This document shows positions 1 through 12,500 of a stretch of DNA of 64,000 bases, piece by piece (positions within the stretch are counted from its first letter, which is position 1; each line of letters begins with the position of its first letter). The translations under genes were made by a program, and so were the position numbers. Origin of the DNA: Rotaria macrura (Eukaryota > Rotifera > Eurotatoria > Philodinida > Philodinidae). The stretch is from NCBI GenBank assembly GCA_900239685.1, contig OENT01000672.1:1-64000 (forward strand). The letters run 5' to 3'. Under the pieces are notes generated by a model. The model was not told where the DNA came from. It did no database searches and saw only the letters and a program-made list of their open reading frames with translations.

Positions 1-457
1 ACAACAATAGTTATTGTTATTGTTATTAATAACAACACGATAACAATAACTTCTCACCCCTAATTCGAAGTAGTCATCATTATAATAAAAGAGCTGTGAG
101 TACACTGTTGTAATTGATAAGATAATAGAAATAAAATATAATTTTAATATTTTACGAACATCATTGGAGAGTTTCGAAGACAAGTTTTTCCTCTTTCATA
201 AACGCTTGCTAATCATATTTTCGAATCATTATCGTCATCAACCATTATAGAAATATTTCGATTGAAGTTAGAAGTATTTGTATTACGTTCATGGGATCAA
301 TCTTTCCTTTCCGTGAACGCTATTTGAAATCGATAAACTCAAAAAAAAAAATTTCATGATCAAACATGTTTCTATGTCTTTCTCACTGATGTCACTGCTT
401 AGCAAGTGTGTACATTCTCTATTATATCGTTTTTTTTTATTTATCGAAAATCAACAG

Positions 458-934
458 TAGAAACGTGACTATAATGTATTTAAAGGAATGGAAAACATCC
501 CCGGGCGGTCTAGACAGTAGCTGGTTGTATGCCATCGATTTTCTTGAACGAAAATCACTTGAATTCAATGATCTTTACATTTATCGAGTGAGTATTTTCC
601 GATTGTTTTTTCATGTTATCACTAGGAGCTCTGTTTTTTTTTGTTCAGGTATGTTATTCCATTCCTACACGACGACAACCAATACCGAGACAAACAGTGT
701 CGGTTTATTTTACCATTGATGCATCAAAAATCAAGCCCAAAGTAAAGAAATACGTTTAAAAAATTTAAAATTTTTTCTATTTACTTCATTGCTTAGAATA
801 CAACAGTACAAGTTTCATTTGTATTCGAAACAATGAGAACTATTCATCATCCAAATGAATTTCGTTTTCGTCAAAATTGGTTACAAGATATAGTTTTATT
901 GAAAGAAAAAATGATGAATGATATTAATTTTTAG
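458..934 (+). CDS. 3' end of an unrecognised protein-coding gene (three terminal exons)
   Basis: Three exons read in one continuous frame: 458-587, 649-741 and 797-934 (TAG stop). The introns have GTGAGT and GTAAAG donors and TTCAG and CTTAG acceptors, and are 61 and 55 bp long. The frame enters at phase 1, so at least one upstream exon is missing, and I could not place it in 1-457. The visible 120 residues are soluble-looking, with no membrane segment. They contain EWKTSPGGLDSSWLYAID, a VYFTIDASKIKPK strand-like stretch and a C-terminal helix-like QNWLQDIVLLKEKMMNDINF. I do not recognise the family. The gene is tail-to-tail with the FCHO gene, with about 400 bp between stop codons. The coherent splicing makes a real gene likely. 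Confidence 0.55.
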
Positions 935-1330
935 ATTTTATTGCAGTCTTCTTTATTAATTTTTTTTTTCACAACAAAATACACATCCGTTATTATAAAT
1001 AAAATAAAGAACAACGGTTTAATTAAAAACGAGCAAGTTGTTTCTTTTGTCTTTATGAGCAAATCAAAAAAAAGTTAGAAAAAAACAATTATTATTTTTG
1101 ACAAAAATAAATAAATAAATAAATATATTAATATCAATTAGATGAGTGTCGAGAGGTAGATCTTCGAGGTCTTAGCAAGAAGTAGATGAATTTTAAAAAA
1201 GAACCGTATGTTAATACTGTGTATTTGTCTTACATTTGTCGAAACTGCATGAAAGAACAGGAAAAATAAAAGAAAATTTTTATCACATGCATATGTGATT
1301 ATGCACTCGGATTAAATTAAATTAAAACGA
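935..1330. other. Convergent intergenic spacer
   Basis: AT-rich spacer between two tail-to-tail stop codons. It contains AATAAA-like strings near 990-1015 that could be the plus gene's polyadenylation signals. No coding potential seen. Confidence 0.5.
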
Positions 1331-4300
1331 TTAAGTTGATGTCATTGGACGTTGAAATAAATGTAATGGTTCACTTTGATCTGGCTCTGATTGATATTTA
1401 CCTAGAATTAAATGCATTGTTAAAATGGCAACAAACAGGTAAACATCATAACTAGTACTAGAAAAATCTGGAAGAGTGTATCACTTTGTTTTATGCTGCC
1501 TGTATCTGATATTTAATTGAAATATAGCGTCGTATGAAACTCTTAAGTATCTGAATGAAGATTATAAAATATTTTCTTGTATCATGATGCCGTCGATATT
1601 TAGTAAGTTTAGCTTACATGTGTTTAAATCCATAAGTAATTGATTGCTTTCTTTGTATTTCCGAGTCAAAATTTATAATGAAAATGTAACGATTAATTAC
1701 CCTACTATTTAGTCGAGTTACTGTGCATCATTCACGTTTTCATTAGTTATGAAAAGTGTAAAAACAGTTTCTATTGCAAGTTTTATACTACTGAAATATG
1801 GTAGTTCTAGAGAAGATGATTGCTCGCTTTCAAGAAACTTACAGTTGCACTTTGTCTAGAATAAATATTTAAATAGAAGAACTAATGATAAAAGTACTAC
1901 GTCTTATGATTTTATTCTATTCTGCATGAAGAAGATTGTATTTGTCTATCTCTCTAATGGACACGATTATCATCAATGTTGTATGATAATAACAAGATTT
2001 TTCTACTTGATTTTTCTTCTTGCGAGTATTGAAAGATCACACATCTTCTGTCGATTATTTAATTCGGTAAGTGCCTTACTTTCTACAGATTTTCGTCGTT
2101 AGTTTTGATTACTTTGAACTAAAGAAACTTAATTTTCGTTGTCAGACACAACAATAATAGTACGCATCAATAGATCATTTAGTTGCAGCATCAATAGAAT
2201 AGGAATGATAACAATTTGATTAAACATCATCTGTGATGATGATCAAATTCTAATCACAATGTTATGATCGTGGTTGACCTTGTCAAAGTCAAATATTAAC
2301 ATCAAAGATAAGAAATCTTCTGTTTTGTTTACAAGATGAATAAACAAAAAACAACTTGACTGTTACATTTTTGTCTTTGATGGAAAATATCAAATGACGG
2401 CGTTGAAACTTTGTTGTTTATTTGACGAACTACTTAGATATGATTTTTCTTCTCCTTTATGTGCATATCTAAAACCTTACCACTGAGTATTTTCTTTTTC
2501 ATTAATGAAATTCGATAACCATGGCAAACAAGATCACAATCAATCGATGAAAAAAGTGCATTTTCAGCAAGAAAATAAGCATTAACAATCGATGCTGTTG
2601 TAATTGCTTGTTCTTGTTGTTGATCACTATCACTGACAGCTGTGTTTGTCTGTAAAGTTGTTATTGTCGCAGATAACGTTCCTTTTCCATTGCATATGTA
2701 TGGAACTCTCCACCAAAGTTTACATTCATTTGCGGACCTATCAATTAGAAGATAAAGTACATTCGTCTGTTAAATAAGAAAGCTATAAACAAGGATTCGA
2801 TTACCATTCAGCTGCCGGTGATGATTCTTTAATTTGTTGTCCATCTGTGATTATTGTATAAATTATTACAGTATCATTATTTAGTTGAATCGAGTCTGGA
2901 AAAGCAGAACTATTGAAATTATAATCTATATTTACTGAAATATCATCCAATGTTCGTGTCCATTGTGATAATATTTTAATCGGAATTCTTGATTCATCCG
3001 AAGTTTTAACCTATACAGATATATTTTCAGATTCAAATCATAAAAAACAAAAAGTAGAAGTTTTTTTAACAAACTTCATAATTGAGCACGCTAATATTGA
3101 AAAATCGTGATGAAGGACTGTTTTCTTGTAAACGACGAAGTGTACTATGTAATTCATTCATATCAAATGAATAGATTGATTCACTTGAATCTGCCGATAG
3201 TTCATTTCTAATTAAATAAAAATAAATAAAAACAAAACGAATAAAGAAAAATTACAAAAAGGATAATTTTCGTTTTATTCATACTGTATGATTAATGAAG
3301 ATTTTACAGACATGTTTTCAATCTGATGTAAATTTTTTACACGAAATTGTAATGTATTCGAAATGTGTGATGGATCACCAAATAAATTTAAAATTGAAGT
3401 CGGAAATGAAATTAACATTTCTCCCATGATTCGACTTTTCCAACTTAATAAAAGAAATACGTGTTTTTATTTTTATTCGATTAAAACAAAAATTCATCTT
3501 TGGTACTTTTCTTCATTATTTCCAGATAGAATAGCCTGTATTATTTCTTGAAAAGCAATAGCTAATGGAATTTGATCTGTCGTATCCATAGTTGATGGAA
3601 ATGTTTGCTGTTCATTAGTTATGATTGGACTATTACGTATATTCGAATGAGTCGAAGTAACCGATGGGCTGGCCGAAGTCCATGTTAATTGTTGTTCCTG
3701 AATTGAAGAAAAAGAAAGTAAACAATCTTTAGAACGTTTAATTTTTCTGTATTATTTCAAGCACAACGTATTAGTGTATTTAAAGAAGAAAATTTTATTT
3801 ATACTGATATGTGTCATATTAAAGTTACACTAATGGATAAAAGTTTAAATATCGCCAGAAAAATATATCGACATTATGTTGAATCTAAGTATGATCAAAA
3901 ATAGAAATTTTTTTGAATAAATGTTCATTTATTAAAAATATTTCTAATAAATGCTTGTTTATTCACAAGATTTTATTTTTTGATCACATATACATTAGTA
4001 GGATAATCAATTCAATAAATCATTTATTTAGAACTTTGTCGATCGGTGTAACTTCGATATGACATTTTTATAGGAAAAAGTAGAAGAGAAGGAGGTTTAA
4101 GTCATTTCAGAGAAAGAGAATATATTTATTGTAATGTCTACAAAATAATGTTAGTATTAGTATTTTTTTCAGCTAGATATGAAACACTCGCTTTGTATGA
4201 GGGCTTACAAGACGAATGAGTCTACTAGCTAATCCATAAATATTTTTTTCTTGTATTGAAAAAGTATTGATTTCTGAAATTAGAATGGAAAAAATTTTTT

Positions 4301-7300
4301 TTGAAGTTGAAATACTACTTTTTTTGCAAAGTGAATCACAATCGAGTTTCTTTCACAATAATTAAAGTGCTTTGATCGATTATCTAATATTTTATCAAAG
4401 ATGTTGTTATTGTCATTATGATTGGTTTACAGAGAAAATCAACTATTTTAAATTAATACATAGTTGATCGACTGAGATTTTATCAGATCGATATGAATGA
4501 AAAAATATATAAAGTTGTACTTATTATTTCGATTCAGAATACACGAGCATCATACAGGATGTGATGAAAGTTTTCTATACAGTTTTCTAATATTTTGATC
4601 ATGATAATGTAAACATGATATATTGAATTCTTACAAAATGGTATTTCAAATGAAAATGAAAGTAAAGTTTTAGCAGTTTTCATGGCCATGAACAATTTGG
4701 AAAGGATCAAACTAGTATTAATATCACACACAACATTGAATACAACACGTTTTAGAGAAAATTCCGACTACTCATTAATCCATTGTAGATAGAAAACGTT
4801 TTTGTTTTTTTTTTCATAATTATGTGTTGAGAATACAAATTCTATAGTGAGAAATCATTATATGAGACTTTAAGTGATCTAGTTTCGCTTCGGAGAGACT
4901 ATCGATTTTTCAATATACCTTGAATATTTTTTTAGAGAATGGTAAAAAAAGAAAGAAGTAATATTGTTTTCATAAAACTTAGTGTAGCTGACTACATTCA
5001 ATAATTTTATTTTCTCATCTTTGACATAGATTTTCATTACTATACGCATATTAACATTATTATGAGTTTAAAAAAAATTTTTGCTTTTGTTCATGAGGAT
5101 TCGATAATTGTTAACAGGGTGTGGTCCTTTATTTTTCAAAAGCATACTTATTAGTGCACGTATATTCGAAACTTGTTGATTGCATAGATAGAAGCAATGA
5201 TGCAGAAAAAAACAAGAAAAGAAAAAAACATTTTTTTCGAGTACATCGATTATTTGATGGTCTCATGTTTACTTGTTTAAGTGGTTGAAATGCTTTTTGC
5301 TGCAAAAAAAAAGAAACTAAAATGCGCATCATCATTAAGATCAGCGCAAGGAGTTCACTATCATCTTTAATTATTTCAACAAGTCCTATAATCAATGGCA
5401 GAGTATTGTGACCTTGAAGATTCAGATTGTGTACCCATTCATCGCTCTTATTTTGTATTGAGTGGTGCAGACTATTCGATAAACATTCACGCATATAGAA
5501 GGAAAAAAAGGAGAAAATGCTAGCACTGAATTGCTATTACTCAAGCATAAAATTCTTCGTTGAATCTCATTGAGATGCGCTCGTTGAGGAAAATCTAATA
5601 TATGATGGGGGAAAAAAATCCCGAGCGATGCGTATTCATTATACTGTGAACTATGCTTTATGAGCATTCTGACAGAGCCTATGAAAAATTCAATAAAAGA
5701 AAAAAAAAACACTCAAGATTGACTTATAGAACTATTGATATCGATTGCGTACGGAAATATTATTTTCATAAATATGAGAAATATGTTCAATAGATTCTTG
5801 TTTAAATAGATAAAATAATTAATTCTTACGTTGGATTGATTTATAGAAGTACTTTGTTGCGTAGTAAATGAATTGGATACTTCTGTGTCATCATCAGACG
5901 ATGATATAGGTGTAGTATTTTTGCCTAGAGAAAAACATAAGGAAACATATATAAAAAGATAAATATATACTTTCTATCGTCGAATGAAGAGGAATTGACA
6001 GATTTTCTTGATTATTCATATTAGAAAAAGATCGATCGAATCCGTCATGCGGCGGAAATATACTTGAAGGATCGATACTACCGTTTGTTAAATTATTTGG
6101 TGTCATTCTATGAGATATAAAAATCAATAAATGAGTATTATTTATAACTATAAAGATAAAGTATTTTTTCATATACAAAGCTCCACGTAATGGCACAGGC
6201 GGTGGCGGCGGAAGTATTCTTTTAGTAAAATTTTCATTCGATGATGACTGTTCTATGTTAGAAGGTTTCTAGAGAAATAGAAAAACACAATAATTATGTT
6301 TTTTGCAATCGCAAAAATTCATTTTGGTTTTCTATTTTACGAAACTTACGCTGGATGGTCCACGAGATGTTGTTAGAAATGTCCCAATATTTTTATCAAT
6401 ATGACGCATGGCATTGAGGATTTTTGTTTCATCATCGACATCGGATAGAACTTCAGATTTTGGTTTTATTTTAAATTCAATTTTTAACATGGGATTATCA
6501 TCATCATCATCATCACTCGTATCACTTGAACTTGTTTTCGATGCTGATAATCGATTTGATGGGGTATGTAAGTCTGGTGTTGACTGCGGAAGAAAAAACA
6601 GTACGAGAAATAATAAGAGAATATTGCTTTTTTATTTTATTCTATTATGAATATTTACACTTTGGTTTTTATCATTATTGTATGACATTGAAGTAGAATA
6701 ATTGTTATTGTCAGTTTTTGTATTAACATCATTGATTTCTTGATTAGAACTTGGTGCATCAATTCCACTTGTGTCAAAACGTGATTGATGAACTTTTGGA
6801 TCTTTATTAGTTTTTGCATCAGTTGATGGAATCTTTTCATTTTTCTTTCCTTTCTTATCTTTACGATTAGTACCGAAAAATCCTATTGTGTCATAACAAA
6901 GAAAACAAAAATGGCAGATATGATTTTCTCAATGTTTTGCTTAAAATTCTAAAAATGTACCTGTAAACTTGGGCTTTCTAATTTTAACATCGAATGGATT
7001 CGCCGTTTGATCACTAGGAGTATTTAATTCTTGCGAGCGACTCATCACATTATTAGAAGACGTCGGAATAACTGATGTTGTCGCAGTATTTGAAGTAGCA
7101 GATATGATTTGATTATGAGATGTTGAATTCGACTGCTGATTTGCAGAATGTGGTGATAAGGCTATGGCAAAAAAGTCAAGATAAGAAAATGAATTACTTG
7201 CTTTGTTGTCTACTCTATTATTAAGCTGAAAAGCTCATTGATTAATTGAATAGTGAATGTTATAACCAAAGCATGCTGCAAGAAAATTCTCGTGTGATGG

Positions 7301-9266
7301 AAGTAATAATGTGGTTTCTATTCCTATCTGTTTTTCTTTCCAACTGTTAAAACTTGCTTGAATGAACACTTATAGATATTATACTAACCGTAAAAAAATT
7401 GATGACGGTGATGTCGAGCTGAATCAATGAATTTATTTCTCAGATATGTAATCAACAAAACCAGAAAAAAAAGAAAGAAAATATCTTTTGTTTTTCTTAC
7501 CACGATGGTTGTCAATGGCTTTTGTATTGGATAGTGGAACATTAAAATGAGCTTGAAATGAAGGTAGACCTGGTTCTGATTGATCGAATGCATTCGAATC
7601 TTCAGGAACACTTGGAAAATCAAATGTATTTGAAGGTACTAATGGTATTGGCGTTTTAAGACTATCAGTTTCTTCATGTTGTAAAACAGCTGTAAAAATC
7701 AATCGAAAATATAAGATAATATTGAAACAAGAGCTCATCGTTCTCTACCTGGTCGATCTGTTCCTGTTTTCTTTTGTTCAACAAATATATCTAAAAGATC
7801 ATTTCCACTTAATGATTTTAATCGAACATTAAAATCGTTTTGAGCTACTCGGATTTTATCATCATATCGTCGAAGTATTTCTGAATAATTTAATGAAAAA
7901 GCGAGCAGTTTTTCAGTATGGTCTATTTCGAAATCTTGAAATTTTGTGCAAGCTTAACAAAGAGATATACATTCATGTAATTTCTTTCATCCTAATTTAA
8001 TAATATTTACCATCATGAAATCGTTTTTCATAATCATTTCTAATAGCATTATATTTTTCTATTGTTGCTTTGTATTCATCTTGAGCAATTCGATATTTTT
8101 TTTCTAAACGTTCTATTTGTTTCGCAGTTATTGTATTTATGGCTGTTTGAGCAATACTCTGTGAACTATTATCTAGTGAAGTAATTCCTGATGTACTATT
8201 GGATAGACTATTTCCATTACGTTTCGATCGTTCACATTCTAAAGCAATCGATTGATATTGTTCTTTAGCCTTGTTAACTATATGTAATGAATTATTCAAG
8301 TGTGTTATAAGATCCGCTATACGTGTTATGTCTGCATCCTTTTGTACGTGTATTTTAACTTTTTTCTGATATAGATCTTGATAATTATGAATATCGCGTA
8401 GTAATTCTTGATAAAGGTTTACAGTTGATAAATGCGTTGCTGAAATTTTATCGAATAGATCGCGTAGTAAATTCCATATCGGTGTGAATGTACCCAAATA
8501 TTGATTTTTCGTGAATTGTGCTTGTATACGTGTTAAATTTTTGTAGTGTGCTGATTCACATTGTACACTAAAGAAGCACAAAACTAACATTACTCGACCA
8601 TAGATAGGTAAATTAATCATATTTGAATATGTTTCAATCAATGAATAATCTGACAAACCTCTTTTATTCGTTAAGAGCAAATAAGCTATATCGTGCATTT
8701 TATTTTATTTTATATGTTTATAAAAATGAACATAATCACGCACAAAGATGAATACAAACGAGTTACTTCATTAATATTTGAAGTCTTTTGTAAATACTTT
8801 AAAGAAAGCACTTTTTCTAGATGTTTTGTTAAATTAATAGAAAAGAATGTCCTATTTATTAGAATAGGAATAGAATTCATTCTAAATAACCTTTATTATT
8901 AATTCAAGCTCATCACTTATATTTTATTATTTTTTATTGTTTCAATCTAATAACATTCTCATATTACTTTTCAATATTCAAATGATTATTTCAATACAAA
9001 ATTCTTCTATTCTTGATGCTTCGTTATTTCTATTACTTTCTCTGATGATCTTTGCGTAATCAATATACGCTAAAGGAAGAGCCCTTTATACAAAGCACGA
9101 GGCTTGAGAATGTATCTTTTGGTATTTATGTAATTTACTTTACATACCTTTCAGTAAGAAATCGTTGAAATTCTTCTATAGCTATTGCACCATACTTGAC
9201 ATTACTTGATAGTACTTCTAAACCCCGATTTCCTTCACCCCAAAAGTATTCACTCCACTGAACCAT
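1331..9266 (-). CDS. FCHO: FCHO1/FCHO2-type muniscin (F-BAR plus mu-homology domain)
   Basis: Endocytic adaptor that nucleates clathrin-coated pits by bending membrane (F-BAR) and binding cargo/AP-2 (mu-homology domain). Exons in transcript order: 9148-9266, 8011-8567, 7749-7952, 7501-7689, 6961-7161, 6659-6882, 6350-6583, 6177-6268, 5971-6107, 5830-5924, 3507-3697, 3312-3434, 3075-3207, 2805-3010, 2481-2737, 1331-1401. They total 3033 nt, giving 1010 aa (vertebrate FCHOs are about 800-890). The F-BAR spans about residues 1-293: it starts EYFWGEGNRGLEVL, contains KNQYLGTFTPIWNLL and ends TGTDRPG as in FCHO2. The middle is Ser/Asn-rich with a PPPPPVP stretch near 595. The MHD spans about 727-1010 (IPLAIAFQEIIQAI, GEMLISFPTSI, LQFRVKNL, CHGYRISLMKKKILSGKY). 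The start at 9266 is chosen by homology although the frame stays open upstream. Orthology to FCHO is strong. The 1-versus-2 distinction does not apply. Confidence 0.93.
1402..2480 (-). other. Last intron of the FCHO gene (1.08 kb)
   Basis: GTAAGG donor and TCTAG acceptor. AT-rich with no open exon seen on either strand. The terminal exon beyond it is supported because the splice gives SGKYQSEP, aligning with the usual MHD C-terminus (TGRYLAD). Confidence 0.6.
3698..5829 (-). other. Large FCHO intron (2.1 kb), mostly non-coding
   Basis: The intron separates the linker from the mu-homology domain. Apart from one possible antisense exon (3752-3904) it holds only short open frames with poor composition (4534-4731, 5129-5494, 5422-5712), which I read as chance. 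Confidence 0.5.
3752..3904 (+). pseudogene. Possible antisense terminal exon or gene fragment inside the FCHO intron
   Basis: After a TTATTTCAAG acceptor-like site the plus strand reads about 50 residues with natural composition (ISVFKEENFIYTDMCHIKVT, then a basic HYVESKYDQK end) to TAG. No upstream plus-strand exon is visible, because 3507-3697 is FCHO coding on the other strand. It could be the tail of a decayed gene. The strand-turn-strand look suggests a hotdog thioesterase-like C-terminus, but that is only an impression. Confidence 0.25.
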
Positions 9267-9533
9267 CTGAAAATTTTGTCGAAAATACTGAAAAAAAACT
9301 GAAACGGCGAAACTATGGTGGCTCTTCAACCAATAAGAAGATAAAACGCTAAGTATCACAGAATACTTTTCATCGACTGTAGCGCAGAATAGAATACTTA
9401 TTAAAAAGAAAAAAATATATATATACAAATGGGTCATTTTTATCTTCTGCTCTTATCATTGCTTTCTGTTTATGCTATACTTAACATGACAAAAAAAGGC
9501 ACAACTATTATTATGCTATAATAAAAAACTTCA
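9267..9533. promoter_or_regulatory. Short divergent promoter region between FCHO and PACS
   Basis: The two start codons are 267 bp apart and point away from each other. The interval contains CAACCAATAAG near 9328, a CCAAT-like box, and no clear TATA for either gene. A shared bidirectional promoter is inferred from spacing only. Confidence 0.5.
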
Positions 9534-12500
9534 ATGGCTGAAAAGAATACGCGAACATTAACAGCAGGAAAGATGGCCACAACGTTAATGGCTTATGCAC
9601 AATTGGAAATCGATAACAGTTCGACATGTATACCCCGGTATATTTGATGAGTCAATTTTAAAATAGAATTTTTCTTTTTTAATTATAATTGTACTTTTCC
9701 AGACTTTGTAAATTCAGTATTGTTCGTGTTGTTTTAAATCGAGCTATCGATGGTGGAGATTCAAATGCGATCGTTGTTGCTGTTAAAATACAAGTAAATG
9801 TTAGATCTAGGGTTATTCGTCAAAAATAATTGGCCATATTCTTTTTCTTTAATTAGAGTAATAAAAGAACATTTCGCTGTTGTGAAATATCATTACAGCA
9901 GGATGGCACATTAGATGCTCCGGTTAACCTTCAATACTTGATAACTGTAAATATATTATTTATTAGTTTAAAACAAAAACTAACGTAACCTATCAACATT
10001 TTCTACTTAGTATCCCCATTATTTCAAACGAGATATAAACAAAATTCAGATATATGTTCAACGACGGAAAAACCGTCCGATGATTGGTTATAAAACATTG
10101 GCACGCGGTGAAATTAATCTCAATGAAGTATGTTTATGGTTAAAATTGATATTAAACCTTTTTGATATGTTTCCTGATCGGAACGGATTAAGATTTCTGC
10201 CTCCTTAACTTTGATAATCATTTTAAATAAAAAATTATCCCTAATTATCTTGTCATTCATCATCGTAATTATCAAAAATTTTAATATTGATAAATGAAAA
10301 TCTTTCGTTCTCTGAAAAAATCCTAGAAAAAAAATCTCATCATGTTTAACTAAAATAGAATTATATTCATAGAGTAGTATTGATTCTATTTGCCGATCGC
10401 AAATTACTTCATTCATATAATTATATTAGCACATAGACAAAAAATATATACCCTACAAATAAGTTTCTCTAGTTTATATAACTGCCGTTCTTTTCATTCA
10501 TATTAAATGTTCCTTCTTGTATATGAAAGTGCGAAGAATTCTTCCGATCGATTAATGCAAGAAAAAAAAACAGACGAACAAAATAAACAATACATCGCAG
10601 TACCCCCAGTGATTGGTATTTCAAAATAAAAAACGAAAACATAATATTATTTTCTGTTCGAGAGATTATTAGTCTATCGATGACGACATTAACTAATCAT
10701 CTCATGGGAATCACTCTGTTGTTTTTTTAATCGATAGAAAATCATTAATATACACTACTGAATTTTTCTATTCAGGTTATTCAACGCCCACAAAGTTTAG
10801 ATTTGCATTTGTATTTAAATACGAATGAAAAAGTCAAACAAAATGTACGCTCACCTATTCACGATGATAATTCGGGTGTAGCAATTGATGATGCACAAAA
10901 ACGTCCTATTGGACATGTATCGATCGTATCATTATCGAGTACAGTGCCAACAGAATCAACTGATAATTCAACGACAGCACGTCCTAAATTTAGATTATCA
11001 GGAAAACGACATCATCGTACAGGAGAGTTAGGTACATGAAAACATGAGATCATCTTTGAAAATTCGTTTTGTTTTGATTTATGTTTGTAGAAAAATCATT
11101 TAATGATGATGATGAGTTCATTGAAGAAGAAGAATTAAATTCTGAATTGGAAGATAGTGATCTAGAATTTAATATCAAAACTAAACAACAAAAATTTAAT
11201 ACAAATGTATTACGTAATAAAATAATAAAGATGTTCAAAAGAAAAGCAAATCAATCGACAACAAATCAAAGTCGAAATACAAATACAACAACAACGGATA
11301 CAAGAAATTTATCTGATCAAAATCGTAGATTTACATTTGATCGACAATCTGATATTGAAGAAGATCAACTATCAGACATCAGTGATAGTACAATACCAGT
11401 TGATCAATGGAGTATTGAGTCTGTACCAAAGCCAGGCTTTACACCTGTTGAACATTTACAAGTACTTAAATTTGTAAGCGAAAATAAATCAAAAACATTA
11501 ATTAAGAGTTAACATGTTCTTGTATTCATTATTAGTCCGAAGATGATCCGTATACAGCAAGAAAATCAACAAATCCATTTGATAGCAATGACAGTCAATT
11601 AGTGAGTTTAACTAATCATTTTTTTAAAATTAATATGATAATAAATAGGATTCGGATGCATCCGATACGGGAATGGATCTTGAACGAACAACTATACCAT
11701 CATCAACTATCACGTCAGTTCTCGAAGAAAAACCGTCTCGTCCTGTTACAACAGTTCGTCGTGCTAATTTTCTATCTAAGGAAACTTCGCTTTTTTTTTG
11801 TATAATTATTTAGATTGTTCGTGATAGTGCTGTTAAACAATTAGATGAATTTTTCATAAATGATCGTCTTCCGGAAACTGTCATATTTCTTTATACAGGC
11901 ATTAATCAAACAAATGTATGTTGGTTTTTCTTAAACTACACCATCTAACTTTGTTGTCAATAGATAAATGCATCTAAATTCAAAGAATATAACTTGTCAG
12001 TTATTTCTCTTTCGACTTTAATTGATGCAAAAGCTGTTCTAAATAATTTAATTCAACGAATTCAAAAAAAGTTTGTTTCCCTTTATTTATTCACTGTTAA
12101 GAACAATAATAAATTTATTTTTGTTCATCTATGTTCTCTTCTATCATCATTCTAGTACTAGTCAATCACAACAAATATCTGTTATACGTATTGTTTTACT
12201 TGGTAACGATGCATTTGCTAATTCATTTCTTCAATCATATATCGAATGTTTGGCATCAAGACCTCATGAATATATGAATTATTTTCGTTTTTATTTTGTA
12301 CCATTAAGTAAAAGAATCGATCGAATTGTTTTGTGATAGCTAAAAAATTTTGTGTCCGATCTAATCTTTGTAGGTTTTTCGTATTTAGCAAAGTTTCTTA
12401 CCAGCTTAGATTCACAATATGGATCCTTATTCGGTGGAATTGAATCAACTAATGATGTTATAGGTGACGAAGAAATAGCGTGATGAGAAATTTAATTATT

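Noticed and set aside
5129..5712. Two overlapping minus-strand open frames of 121 and 96 codons
   Set aside because: They lie in the large FCHO intron, have no splice context and include low-complexity Phe/Lys runs, so I treat them as chance.
9267..9437. In-frame upstream extension of the FCHO first exon with a hydrophobic N-terminus
   Set aside because: FCHO proteins start directly at the F-BAR (here MVQWSEYFWGE at 9266), and a TTTTCAG precedes that ATG. The extension looks like 5' UTR read-through, though an alternative exon is not excluded.
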